Source of the DNA: Roseimaritima ulvae | Lineage (GTDB): Bacteria; Planctomycetota; Planctomycetia; Pirellulales; Pirellulaceae | Reading direction: 5' to 3' | NCBI RefSeq assembly: GCF_008065135.1 | Contig: NZ_CP042914.1 | Coordinates: forward strand, 5,251,404-5,315,403 | Length of the DNA stretch: 64,000 nt | Shown: positions 1-7,478 of the stretch, one piece after another | Layout: each line of letters opens with the position of its first letter | Numbering within the stretch: position 1 is the first letter of the stretch | Made by a program: the position numbers and the translations under genes | Notes under the pieces: generated by a model | The model's database searches: none | What the model saw: only the letters and a program-made list of their open reading frames with translations | What the model was told of the DNA's origin: nothing

Positions 1-353
1 TTCTCCATCTGGCCGCCTTTTTCGACGTAGATGTTTTTCGGACCGTTGATCAAAATATCGCTGATCTTGGGGTCTTTCAGCAGCAGTTCCAGCGGTCCCA
101 AACCGAAGGTTTCGTCCAGCACTTCCTCGACAATGCGGTCGCGTTCCTGACGGTTCAGCAGCGTGTCTTCGGCATCGCAAAGATGTTCAACAACCATCCG
201 GATTTCACGCTTCAGCGTGTCACCCTTCATGTCGCCCACCCGCGAGAGGTCTAGTTTGTCGACCAGCTTGCCGTGGATGCGACTCTTGATCTCTTCAAAT
301 TTGTCTTGACGGCTGGTGTCGGCGGAACGAAGAGGTTGGGTGGGAGTACGCAT
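1..353 (-). CDS. cpaF: CpaF/TadA-type secretion ATPase, N-terminal part
   Basis: The first 117 codons of a gene that continues beyond the left edge. The translation starts MRTPTQPLRSADTSRQDKFE and contains the stretches DLSRVGDMKGDTLKREIR, AEDTLLNRQERDRIVEEV, GLGPLELLLKDPKISDILIN and GPKNIYVEKGG. These match the N-terminal domain of CpaF/TadA ATPases, which power assembly of Tad/Flp pili from the cytoplasmic face of the inner membrane. The Walker motifs lie outside the window. The ATG at 353 is the natural start because the conserved region begins soon after it. Family assignment is firm; the role of the pilus here cannot be judged because the rest of the cluster is not visible. Confidence 0.9.
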   Translation of the reverse strand, partial: MRTPTQPLRSADTSRQDKFEEIKSRIHGKLVDKLDLSRVGDMKGDTLKREIRMVVEHLCDAEDTLLNRQERDRIVEEVLDETFGLGPLELLLKDPKISDILINGPKNIYVEKGGQME

Positions 354-516
354 TACAATCGGTCCTTGAAACGGCGGGGAAGGTCGCGGAGGCGATGTGA
401 GTTGGGGTCATGCGGATCGTGCGGGCTACGCAAGCGGCGTAGACTGCTGGGAACCAATCGATCCACGGAAAGATAGCTCACGCTTAGAGCCGCGGCCAAA
501 AAAGATCTTGGTCGTT

Positions 517-531
517 GTTCGCTCCGCGAAC
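517..531 (+). repeat. GTTCGC-TCC-GCGAAC hairpin, single copy
   Basis: A perfect 6-bp stem around a TCC loop, flanked by GTCGTT and AACGC. It is the same unit as the three tandem copies at 769-845 (opposite strand) and the copy inside the giant gene at 13577-13591. The rest of 354-556 shows no convincing gene. Confidence 0.75.
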
Positions 532-556
532 ATAACGCAAGGTCGCCGATCGCTCT

Positions 557-749
557 GGACGTGAAGTGTATTAATGACGGATTCACTTCACTCTCCCTCT
601 GGGAGAGTCGAGCGTCAGCGAGGAGAGGGCGACAGCGCCGCTGCAAAAATCATAAAAAGCCTCCCTTCGCTAATGCTCGACCCTCCTTGAAAAGGAGGGT
701 GAAGAAAGAGCCCCCGAGGTTTAACGCTGCCGTAATACTATCGACGTCC
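557..749 (+). repeat. MITE-like composite repeat, full copy
   Basis: A roughly 193-bp unit bounded by GGACGT...GTATTA and its imperfect inverse TAATAC...GACGTCC. Inside are a hairpin ACTCTCCC-TCT-GGGAGAGT, a tract CGAGCGTCAGCGAGGAGAGG, a GC-rich centre, and an inverted second half ending in a hairpin ACCCTCCTT/AAGGAGGGT. The same arrangement is found at 17259-17443, with shorter or variant copies at 49386-49534, 51131-51263, 58375-58443 and 6802-6858. There is no coding capacity of note. It resembles a miniature inverted-repeat element; no target duplication is obvious. Confidence 0.75.
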
Positions 750-768
750 CCCGTGAACTAAACGTTCT

Positions 769-845
769 GTTCGCGGAGCGAACAACGACCATGGGTTCTG
801 TTCGCGGAGCGAACAACGACCATGGGTTCTGTTCGCGGAGCGAAC
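769..845 (-). repeat. Three tandem hairpin units, 31-bp period
   Basis: GTTCGC-GGA-GCGAAC occurs at 769, 800 and 831, exactly 31 bp apart and separated by the identical spacer AACGACCATGGGTTCT. The array stops immediately before the stop codon of the minus-strand zinc-ribbon gene (855), so it lies directly 3' of that gene. On that strand the loop reads TCC. Confidence 0.85.
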
Positions 846-854
846 AACGACCAT

Positions 855-1313
855 TTAGCCGCAGCGGGGGCAGCGGAGGCGGTATTGGGTGAGGCCTCGC
901 GAGCGGACGGCGACCTGTAGCCGTTCGCCACAACGCGGACAAAAATCGTCTTCGGTTTCCGCCGCCGGTTTGTCCTGACAGGCCGCGCAGCGGACCACGT
1001 CCGGAAAAATTTCTAATCGCTCCGGCGGAATCGGCTTCTGACACAGCTCACAACGCCGCGCCTCACCCCAAACTTCCGGATCCTCTTCGTCCACCGCCGC
1101 TGCCGCGTGCAGGCTGAGCGACGTGGCGCCGCAGCGGTCGCAGGGCAGCGCGGGCAAAGCGGCCGCGAACAGCTCCCGCACCAAATCCAATTCCGGGTTC
1201 TTGGCACGCTTAAGCTTGCCCAGCGAACGCAGCATCACCAACTGTTCGGAATACCCCACCAAACGTTGCCGCGAACAGGCGGCGCATCGCAGTGATTGAA
1301 GTGTTTCGGACAT
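855..1313 (-). CDS. Multi-zinc-ribbon protein with DksA/TraR-like finger
   Basis: A 152-residue protein starting MSETLQSLRCAACSRQR. It holds eight or more cysteines as CxxC knuckles: CAAC near residue 10, CDRC near 57, CELCQKP...CAAC near 90-115, and two CPRC knuckles at the C-terminus. The spacing CELC-x17-CAAC matches the C4 zinc finger of the DksA/TraR family. The coiled-coil part of DksA with its acidic tip is not evident, so this is not a normal DksA. The open frame extends upstream to 1406, but the ATG at 1313 begins just before the first zinc knuckle and is preferred. Function is unknown; an RNA-polymerase or nucleic-acid partner is a guess from the fold only. Tandem hairpins lie directly downstream. 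Confidence 0.6.
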   Translation of the reverse strand: MSETLQSLRCAACSRQRLVGYSEQLVMLRSLGKLKRAKNPELDLVRELFAAALPALPCDRCGATSLSLHAAAAVDEEDPEVWGEARRCELCQKPIPPERLEIFPDVVRCAACQDKPAAETEDDFCPRCGERLQVAVRSRGLTQYRLRCPRCG

Positions 1314-1606
1314 CGGCGGGCCGTGCGGAGGGGGCCTGAAGAAATTGTATCCTGGTGCTGGGGCGGCCGCCAAAGCGACCGCCCCAGCACACAGTAAAAA
1401 CTTCACTGCGAAGCACCGACCGAGACGATTGACCCAGTAACCGTCGCGGCAAGTTGGTTTGCTCCGACCTAGGAGGGAGGCAGGCGAACGATTCCCGCAA
1501 GCCGCTCGCCAACAGTGAAGTTCTTAAATGGTTTGCCTTGTGTTGAACAGGGAAATACCATCATCGCTTCGGCGGTGTCAACGCGGAAAAATCGAAAAAT
1601 TCGCCT
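1314..1606. other. Intergenic, no gene seen
   Basis: Separates the start of the zinc-ribbon gene from the 3' repeats of the next minus-strand gene. Open frames here are antisense or composition-driven. The promoter of the zinc-ribbon gene should lie here, but no clear -35/-10 pair was found. Confidence 0.4.
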
Positions 1607-1699
1607 GTAGCCGAACTCGCCAGAGTTTGGAAGCGGCCGGTAGCCGAACTCGCCAGAGTTTGGAAGCGCAACGGTCCAAAGTCTGGCGACTTCGGCTAC
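1607..1699. repeat. Three GCCA-loop hairpins (family 1)
   Basis: Copies at 1607-1630 and 1640-1663 on the plus strand have arms CCGAACTC / GAGTTTGG around loop GCCA. The copy at 1676-1699 on the minus strand has arms CCGAAGTC / GACTTTGG around the same loop. Each follows GTAG. The inner base pairs differ between copies in a compensated way. In the minus-strand copy the TAG of GTAG (1696-1698) is the stop codon of the gene that ends there. Confidence 0.85.
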
Positions 1700-3048
1700 G
1701 GCTGGGCGCGGCGCGGGTCGGTGTCGCGAATGATCTCGCTGATCCCCGTCTGATTGAAACCCTTGTAGCCCTGGTTGCGTTCGAGAATTTCCAGGTGCGA
1801 CCCGATGGCGCCGCGTTCGCGGAATTCGGCCGCTTGGGGAGCTGTGATCTGCCCGGTGGCTAACAGACGATCGATCCGCGGAGCGCCGATCGGCCAACGC
1901 TCCCCGACCGTAAAAGCCTGTTTGAGATACGTAAAATCCGTAAACGGGGCCATCGTTTCGATGCCCTCGGCGGCCAGTTGCCGGCGAGCGGCGTCGAAGT
2001 CGAATTGGCACTCCAGGTGATGCATGCCGGCTTGCAGAAAAGCTTCGCCGTGCAGTTTGCACCATAGCCCGACCGTGCCGAGCTCTGTTTGTTGCTGCAG
2101 GCCGTCGTGGGCAAAGTCCCCGGTCACCTCGGTCGGCGACAGGTCGACGTCGGCAAAGATCACGATCCCGGTGGCAGCCTGTTCCAACACCTGCGCGCCC
2201 CAACCAGCCTCGGCACCGCCGTAGAATCGTTCGCGGCAAACAAAGCCCAGGGATTCCAGCACGGCGATCAGTTCCGCAAAATATTCGCGGCTGCTGCGGT
2301 AGGTGTGATGGTCGTGGTTCGCCCAGCCCAGACCAAGGGTATCCTGACGAGCCTTCTGGATTTGAGCAGCGCGGTTGCGTTGCTGCCAGTACTGACGTTC
2401 TGCGGCAAAGAAAAGGTCGCAGGTCCGGTCGGTTTCGATGTCCGCATGAGCGTTTTCGATCAACCGTCGGGCGTGGGCAAAGCCATCCAGGGGATCCGCG
2501 AAATCGCGTCGCCGCAAGCGAAACGCTTCTTGGTGTCGCAGAATGGCCAACACCTGATCGGCGGTAGGTTGCGGGCAACTATGCTTGCGACAGCCGTGCC
2601 GTTCGACGACTCGCAGCAAACTGCGAGGGCCTTCCGCGACCGTTGCTGTCCGCAGCGCCGCCAAAGGAGTTCCGTCGATGGGCGAATCTAGATCATGGGC
2701 CGCCAAGAAATCGGCAACCGATTCGACTTTGATAGCCAGGTGCGGTCGCTGGTTCGCAACCAACCGATATTGTGGGAACAGACCGCCAGGATGCCACCAC
2801 CGCGTCGCCGTGCCGTCCGCGTCGCAGACAAAGCCGACTGCACGCAGTTGTTCGCGCAACAAGGACTCGTCACGGAGTTGGAAGTGATCGATCCAATCGG
2901 TCCAGCGGGTGCCGGTTTTGCCTTGCATCGCTGCGGCCAGATCCGCCAGAAAAGCGATCTCGTCGCAAAACCCCATCGCCGACTGCCGCACCTGCTGGGC
3001 GGCTTGCGGTTGAGTCTGCCACGAGAAGTCTTGATGTTCCGCCTCCAT
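1696..3048 (-). CDS. VOC-like protein, candidate lysine-catabolism enzyme
   Basis: A 450-residue cytoplasmic protein with no signal peptide or membrane segment. I do not recognise the family with certainty. The motif NHDHHTYRSSREYF near residue 245, a repeat-like strand/helix pattern (LIAVLESLGFVCRERFYGG, later MHHLECQFDFDAARRQL) and an acidic C-terminal LEILERNQGYKGFNQTG suggest a vicinal-oxygen-chelate metalloenzyme. It is divergent from saccharopine-dehydrogenase-like and ALDH7-type genes, 127 bp away. That setting invites a role in lysine or 2-oxoadipate breakdown, similar in principle to HglS (DUF1338), but the sequence does not clearly match HglS and this is inference. The ATG at 3048 is preceded by AAGGAA at good spacing. 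The stop codon lies in a dispersed hairpin repeat. Confidence 0.5.
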   Translation of the reverse strand: MEAEHQDFSWQTQPQAAQQVRQSAMGFCDEIAFLADLAAAMQGKTGTRWTDWIDHFQLRDESLLREQLRAVGFVCDADGTATRWWHPGGLFPQYRLVANQRPHLAIKVESVADFLAAHDLDSPIDGTPLAALRTATVAEGPRSLLRVVERHGCRKHSCPQPTADQVLAILRHQEAFRLRRRDFADPLDGFAHARRLIENAHADIETDRTCDLFFAAERQYWQQRNRAAQIQKARQDTLGLGWANHDHHTYRSSREYFAELIAVLESLGFVCRERFYGGAEAGWGAQVLEQAATGIVIFADVDLSPTEVTGDFAHDGLQQQTELGTVGLWCKLHGEAFLQAGMHHLECQFDFDAARRQLAAEGIETMAPFTDFTYLKQAFTVGERWPIGAPRIDRLLATGQITAPQAAEFRERGAIGSHLEILERNQGYKGFNQTGISEIIRDTDPRRAQP

Positions 3049-3107
3049 CTATTGAATTCCTTGTTTTAGGCGACCGCTGTTTTTAATTGTAGTTGCTTGG
3101 CAACGCC

Positions 3108-3113
3108 TATAAT
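3108..3113 (+). promoter_or_regulatory. Possible -10 box for the saccharopine-dehydrogenase-like gene
   Basis: TATAAT lies 62 bp upstream of the GTG start at 3176, in the short divergent gap. No good -35 hexamer was found at 16-18 bp, so this is a weak call. Confidence 0.35.
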
Positions 3114-3175
3114 GGGGCTGACCGCGTGATCCCGCGGGTCGGTGTGAGGAACCATTTTTTTGCGGAGCCAGAGAC

Positions 3176-4294
3176 GTGCATCGTGTGCTGTTGTTGGGAG
3201 CCGGAAAGATTGGGCGGATGATTGTCCAGCTGTTATCCGAGACGGAAGACTATCGCGTGACCGTCGCGGACGCCCAGCCGATGTTGTTAGAACGCTTCGC
3301 CGACTCGGCAAACGTCTCCCGGTTGGTGCTGGATGCCAGCGACGACCGGGCGGTGCGGACGGTGGCCCGCCAACACGACAGCTTGATTTCCGCGCTCAGC
3401 TTTCGCTTCAATCCGCTGCTGGCTCGCCTCGCCGTCGAAGCGGGAGTGAACTATTTCGATTTGACCGAAGACACGCAGACCACACTGCGGGTTCGCCAAG
3501 CCGCCGAGCACGCTCAACCGCAACGCGTGGTGATGCCCCAGTGCGGGCTGGCACCCGGCTTTATTTCCATCGTAGCCCAGCATCTGGCCACTGACTTCGA
3601 CACCCTGGAAACGGTCAAGATGCGTGTCGGAGCATTGCCGCAGTTCCCCACCAACGCCCTTAAGTACAACCTGACCTGGTCGACCGATGGATTGATCAAC
3701 GAGTACTGCAATCCCTGTGATGCGATCCACCAGGGCCAGCGAGTCGAAGTCTTGCCACTTGAAGGGCTCGAGCATTTTTCGCTCGATGGCGTGCGTTACG
3801 AAGCCTTTCATACATCCGGCGGACTGGGGACCTTGTGTGATACGCTGCAAGGACGCGTCAACGAGCTGAACTACAAAACCATTCGCTACCAGGGACACCG
3901 CGATCTGGCGAGTTTTTTGATCAACGATCTAAAACTGAATCGTCGCCGCGGATTGCTGAAGGAAATCCTGGAAGATGCGATCCCGGTCACCTTTCAGGAT
4001 GTCGTCGTAGTGTTCTGCTCGGTCACCGGCCAACGGCACGGACAGTTGGTGCAAGTCAATGACGCGCGGAAGATCTATTCCCGCTCGATCGACGAGGAAC
4101 CGTGGAGCGCCATTCAGGTCACGACGGCGTCGAGCGTCTGTGCGGCATTGGATCTATGGGTAGCGGGGGACTTAACCGGCGAGGGGTTCATGCGACAAGA
4201 GCAAATTCCGCTAGACAAGTTTTTGGCCAATCGTTTTGGACGTGCCTTTCATTGTGATGCCGGCACTCGGTATAGCTCGGCATTCAACATCTAG
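3176..4294 (+). CDS. Saccharopine dehydrogenase-like oxidoreductase
   Basis: A 372-residue cytoplasmic enzyme. The N-terminus MHRVLLLGAGKIGRMI is a Rossmann nucleotide-binding loop (GAGKIG), followed by the conserved SALSFRFNPLLARLAVEAG and YFDLTEDT, and the MPQCGLAPGF segment typical of the saccharopine dehydrogenase / lysine 6-dehydrogenase family. Members convert saccharopine to aminoadipate semialdehyde plus glutamate, or oxidise lysine at the 6-amino group. The downstream gene, 26 bp away, encodes a matching semialdehyde dehydrogenase, which makes lysine catabolism the best reading. The start is GTG at 3176, with GGAG about nine bases upstream. Exact substrate is not decided by sequence alone. 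Confidence 0.8.
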   Translation: MHRVLLLGAGKIGRMIVQLLSETEDYRVTVADAQPMLLERFADSANVSRLVLDASDDRAVRTVARQHDSLISALSFRFNPLLARLAVEAGVNYFDLTEDTQTTLRVRQAAEHAQPQRVVMPQCGLAPGFISIVAQHLATDFDTLETVKMRVGALPQFPTNALKYNLTWSTDGLINEYCNPCDAIHQGQRVEVLPLEGLEHFSLDGVRYEAFHTSGGLGTLCDTLQGRVNELNYKTIRYQGHRDLASFLINDLKLNRRRGLLKEILEDAIPVTFQDVVVVFCSVTGQRHGQLVQVNDARKIYSRSIDEEPWSAIQVTTASSVCAALDLWVAGDLTGEGFMRQEQIPLDKFLANRFGRAFHCDAGTRYSSAFNI

Positions 4295-4320
4295 TCATTC
4301 ACCACTCGTCATCGAAAGAG

Positions 4321-5865
4321 ATGGAGCCTATGTCTACCGTGCAACAAGCCCTGGCTCGCTTGGGTGTTCTAGAGCATCCCGAGAGTATTGTCGTCGGCGG
4401 GCAAAGTTATCCGGGCAGCGGACAAACGCACAAGGTCCGGTCACCGATTGATGGCTCGCCGCTGGCATCGCTGCAACTGGCCGCCGCTGCGGACCTGGAA
4501 ACGGTCGTGGATGCTGCCCATACGGCCTACCAAATCTGGCGCAGTGTGCCGGCGCCGCATCGCGGTGAATTCGTGCGTCAGGTAGGCGACCGCTTGCGGT
4601 TTCACAAATCGGATTTGGCGACGTTGGTGACCTGGGAAGCCGGTAAGATCACGCAGGAAGCGCTGGGAGAAGTTCAGGAGATGATTGACATTTGCGACTT
4701 TGCGGTGGGGCAGAGTCGGCAGTTGTACGGTCGCACGATCGCCAGCGAGCGACCGCAACACCGGTTGGCCGAACAGTACCATCCGTTGGGACCGATCGGC
4801 GTGATCTCGGCATTCAATTTTCCCGTCGCCGTTTGGGCTTGGAACGCCATGCTGGCTTGGGTCTGCGGTGATCCGGTGATTTGGAAACCGTCGGAGAAAA
4901 CGCCGCTGTGTGCGCTCGGTTGCCAGGCCGTCGTGCAGCAGGTGCTGAAAGATAATCCGGACGTACCGGCGGGCCTTTCCAGCGTGTTGGTCGGCCAAGC
5001 GGATGTGGGGCAGGCGATCGCCGCATCGCCACGCCTGCCGCTGGTCTCGGCCACCGGCTCGACCGCCATGGGCCGGGCGGTGGGGCAAGCCGTCGCCGCG
5101 CGACTGGGCCGGTCGTTGCTGGAGCTGGGCGGCAACAACGCCATCATCGTCACACCTTCGGCCGACAGCGAATTGGCGCTGCGGGCCATCGTGTTTTCCG
5201 CCGTGGGAACCTGTGGGCAGCGCTGCACGTCGTTGCGCCGATTAATCGTTCACGACCGCGTCGCCGACTCTTTGATCCAACGCATCAAAGCCGTCTACTC
5301 GGACTTGCCTATCGGCAATCCATGTCACGACGGGATGTTGTTAGGACCGCTGATCGACGAGCCCGCGTTCGCCGCCATGCAAGCGGCTTTGGCCGAGGCC
5401 CGTGAGCAGGGAGGCACCGTGTTCGGGGGCGAACGTCTGCTGCAAGGCGTTCCCGAAAACGGCTTCTACGTCAAACCCGCTGTGGTGGAAATCGATCCCG
5501 ATGCCGCGGTCGTGCAGCGGGAAACGTTTGCGCCGATTTTATACGTGATGCGATACGACGATCTGGATGACGCGATTGCGATGCACAACAACGTCCCCCA
5601 GGGCTTGGCCTCGGCGATCTTCACCAACGACGTCCGCGAGGCAGAAACGTTTTGCTCCGCGGCCGGCAGCGATTGTGGAATCGTGAACGTCAATATCGGC
5701 ACCAGCGGAGCCGAGATCGGCGGCGCCTTCGGTGGAGAAAAAGACACCGGCGGAGGCCGTGAATCCGGTTCGGATGCCTGGAAGGTTTATATGCGACGGG
5801 CGACCAACACCATCAACTACTCGTCCGAGCTGCCCCTAGCCCAAGGCATCCAGTTCGACCTATAG
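4321..5865 (+). CDS. ALDH7-type aminoadipate semialdehyde dehydrogenase
   Basis: A 514-residue NAD(P)-dependent aldehyde dehydrogenase close to the ALDH7A1 (antiquitin) / L-piperidine-6-carboxylate dehydrogenase group. It would oxidise aminoadipate 6-semialdehyde to 2-aminoadipate. Visible landmarks are the cofactor-binding PIGVISAFNFPVAVWAWN, the general-base region LLELGGNNAI near residue 268, and the nucleophilic cysteine in GTCGQRCTSLRR near residue 302, all in the ALDH7 form. It lies directly after the saccharopine-dehydrogenase-like gene and is probably co-transcribed with it. The frame opens at ATG 4321, but ATG 4330 (MSTVQQ) has AAAGAG at better spacing and may be the true start. Length is normal for the family. 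Confidence 0.88.
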   Translation: MEPMSTVQQALARLGVLEHPESIVVGGQSYPGSGQTHKVRSPIDGSPLASLQLAAAADLETVVDAAHTAYQIWRSVPAPHRGEFVRQVGDRLRFHKSDLATLVTWEAGKITQEALGEVQEMIDICDFAVGQSRQLYGRTIASERPQHRLAEQYHPLGPIGVISAFNFPVAVWAWNAMLAWVCGDPVIWKPSEKTPLCALGCQAVVQQVLKDNPDVPAGLSSVLVGQADVGQAIAASPRLPLVSATGSTAMGRAVGQAVAARLGRSLLELGGNNAIIVTPSADSELALRAIVFSAVGTCGQRCTSLRRLIVHDRVADSLIQRIKAVYSDLPIGNPCHDGMLLGPLIDEPAFAAMQAALAEAREQGGTVFGGERLLQGVPENGFYVKPAVVEIDPDAAVVQRETFAPILYVMRYDDLDDAIAMHNNVPQGLASAIFTNDVREAETFCSAAGSDCGIVNVNIGTSGAEIGGAFGGEKDTGGGRESGSDAWKVYMRRATNTINYSSELPLAQGIQFDL

Positions 5866-5889
5866 AGACGCAGTATCACCGTCTCCCTC

Positions 5890-6117
5890 GTAGCATGAGC
5901 CCCTGGCCCGTGTGCCTTTCCGTAGCATGAGTCTCCGACTCGTGTTTCCGCTTTATCCTGGGCCCCTGGCCCCTGTGCCTTTCCGTAGCATGAGTCTCCG
6001 ACTCGTGTTTCCGCAATCTCATGGGCCCTGGCCCGCGCGGACTGCAAAAAGCTCAAGCACCGAAAAACCACGGCTCGGAGAGCCATGCTACCTACACGGG
6101 CCGGGGGCCCATGCTAC
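5890..6117. repeat. Seven CATG/GTG hairpins (family 2)
   Basis: Plus-strand copies at 5890-5912, 5922-5944, about 5957-5975, 5985-6007 and about 6020-6037, and minus-strand copies at 6069-6091 and 6095-6117. The usual form is GTAG, then arms CAT+5 nt / 5 nt+GTG around a three-base TCC or CCC/CCT loop. Inner stems here are GAGTC/GACTC, GGGCC/GGCCC and GGCTC/GAGCC. The cluster fills the gap between the convergent aldehyde dehydrogenase and YbaK genes. Confidence 0.85.
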
Positions 6118-6122
6118 TTTTG

Positions 6123-6584
6123 TTAGCCGGCGTGCATGGTAAAACTCTCGACGCGTGGATGGGCGACGTGGGCGTAGTCTTCGTATTTGACGTACACCGC
6201 TTCGTCGTGCGAGTTGCCTTCGAACACGATGTGTTCATCTTGCGTCAGCGATTCATCGACCAGCGTTGGCATGCCGTACTCGTCGCCAAAGGGTGGGGCG
6301 ACGCCCAGTTCACAATCCGGAAAGACTCGCGCCACTTCTTCTTCGGTGGCCAGATGGACCGTCTTGGCGTGTAGCCGTTCCTTCAATTTTGGCAGCGAAA
6401 TCTGATGCGTCGCCGGCAAGACGGCTAAACAGAATTCGTTGTCCACGTTCAACAACACCGTCTTGGCAACGTTGATTCCGGGAACATCCAACTCCTGAGC
6501 CAGATGTTGGGCCGTGTACGTCGGTTCATGCGGCCAGATCTCAAACGGCACACACTGTGTCTGCAAATATTCACGAACGTTCAT
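6123..6584 (-). CDS. YbaK/ProX-type aminoacyl-tRNA deacylase
   Basis: A 153-residue protein of the YbaK/ProRS-editing-domain superfamily, which hydrolyses mischarged aminoacyl-tRNAs. It shows the usual pattern: MNVREYLQTQCVPFEIWPH at the start, the lysine-bearing GINVAKTVLLNVDNE, LAVLPATHQISLPKLKE, then ELGVAPPFGDEYGMPTLVDE. The lysine in VAKT corresponds to the position conserved in the family. The ATG at 6584 is chosen because AGGGGAG lies seven bases upstream; the 26 extra codons further out have no ribosome site and low similarity. Which tRNA it edits is unknown. Confidence 0.85.
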   Translation of the reverse strand: MNVREYLQTQCVPFEIWPHEPTYTAQHLAQELDVPGINVAKTVLLNVDNEFCLAVLPATHQISLPKLKERLHAKTVHLATEEEVARVFPDCELGVAPPFGDEYGMPTLVDESLTQDEHIVFEGNSHDEAVYVKYEDYAHVAHPRVESFTMHAG

Positions 6585-6917
6585 GACAGACTCCCCTGTA
6601 CGATAGATAAGTGGCTCCCGAATGCGTGCTTCCATTTTAGCGCGCCGCGTGTGGCAGGCCATCGGCTATCTGGGTGGTTGCCTCCTAACCGCGACCGTGG
6701 GAAGGCAATGTGACACCTGTTCAAAAGTCACCTTCAAAATACGTCTAAAATCAGCAACCCATTTTCGCTCCGGACGCAATTAACTTTATAGGTAAGCCAG
6801 CAGGACCCTCCCTTCTCTGACGTTCGCCCCTTCCCGGGGGAAGAGTGAAGTGAGTTTGTTTAACGTTTTAATCGACAGCCTGTATGGCTGGGAGAACCAT
6901 GGTCTTCGAGGGACTTT
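6585..6917. other. Intergenic with a partial MITE-like copy
   Basis: Lies between the divergent YbaK and sigma-factor genes. At about 6802-6858 there is a short degenerate copy of the composite repeat (GACCCTCCC, CTGACGTTCG, GGGGGAAGAGTGAAGTGA). No gene is supported. Confidence 0.5.
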
Positions 6918-7478
6918 GTGACGAAGCAGGCGAGCGAAGCGGAAATCGTTGCGGGGCTTCGAAACGGAGAACCGGAAGCTTGGGCTGCGCTTTGCGATCA
7001 ATTTGATCAACGCCTGTGGCGCTATGTGGCTCGGCTGATCGGGGCCGACCAGGCGGTGGTCGCCGACGTGTTTCAAGAAACCATGCTGGCCGTTGCCCGC
7101 AGCGGCCGAAACTTGCGGCCCGACTCCAAACTCTGGCCCTGGCTGACGACGATTGCCCACAACCAAGCCGCGCTGTTCTGGCGTCGTCGATACCGACACG
7201 CCGGCAGCAGCGATGGAGTGGACACTTTGCCGGAGGCCATGTCGGCGGATCCGGCCCTGGCACTGTCCAAAATCGAAACCGTGCAGGCGGTACGGTGCCT
7301 GTTGGCAGACATGGATCCAGATCGCGTGTTCCTGCTAACAGCAAAATACATCGACGGATTGAGCATCGCCGAGATCGTGCCGATGTTGGGCGGATCCACC
7401 GAGTCGGTTCGCAGCCGATTGGCACGGGCGCGGCGAGATTTCCGAGAACGCTATCAGCGAGTGACAGCTGAATGGTGA
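6918..7478 (+). CDS. ECF-type RNA polymerase sigma factor
   Basis: A 186-residue sigma-70 family factor with only regions 2 and 4. Region 2 spans roughly residues 20-95 (EAWAALCDQFDQRLWRYVAR, VFQETMLAVAR, WLTTIAHNQAALFWRRRYRH); region 4 spans about 120-180 (VFLLTAKYIDGLSIAEIVPM, GSTESVRSRLARARRDFRER). The GTG at 6918 has GAGGGA five bases upstream. Its stop overlaps the start of the next gene by seven bases (7472-7478), so the two are probably translationally coupled. In Planctomycetota such ECF genes often sit beside large membrane proteins that may act as their regulators; the N-terminus and membrane anchor of the downstream protein fit that. Confidence 0.88.
   Translation: MTKQASEAEIVAGLRNGEPEAWAALCDQFDQRLWRYVARLIGADQAVVADVFQETMLAVARSGRNLRPDSKLWPWLTTIAHNQAALFWRRRYRHAGSSDGVDTLPEAMSADPALALSKIETVQAVRCLLADMDPDRVFLLTAKYIDGLSIAEIVPMLGGSTESVRSRLARARRDFRERYQRVTAEW

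Noticed and set aside
769-845. CRISPR-like tandem array
   Set aside because: The spacers are identical, so the whole 31-bp unit is repeated; there are only three units and no cas genes.
721-1044. Minus-strand frame of 107 codons
   Set aside because: It overlaps the zinc-ribbon gene in another frame and translates the tandem hairpin repeats.
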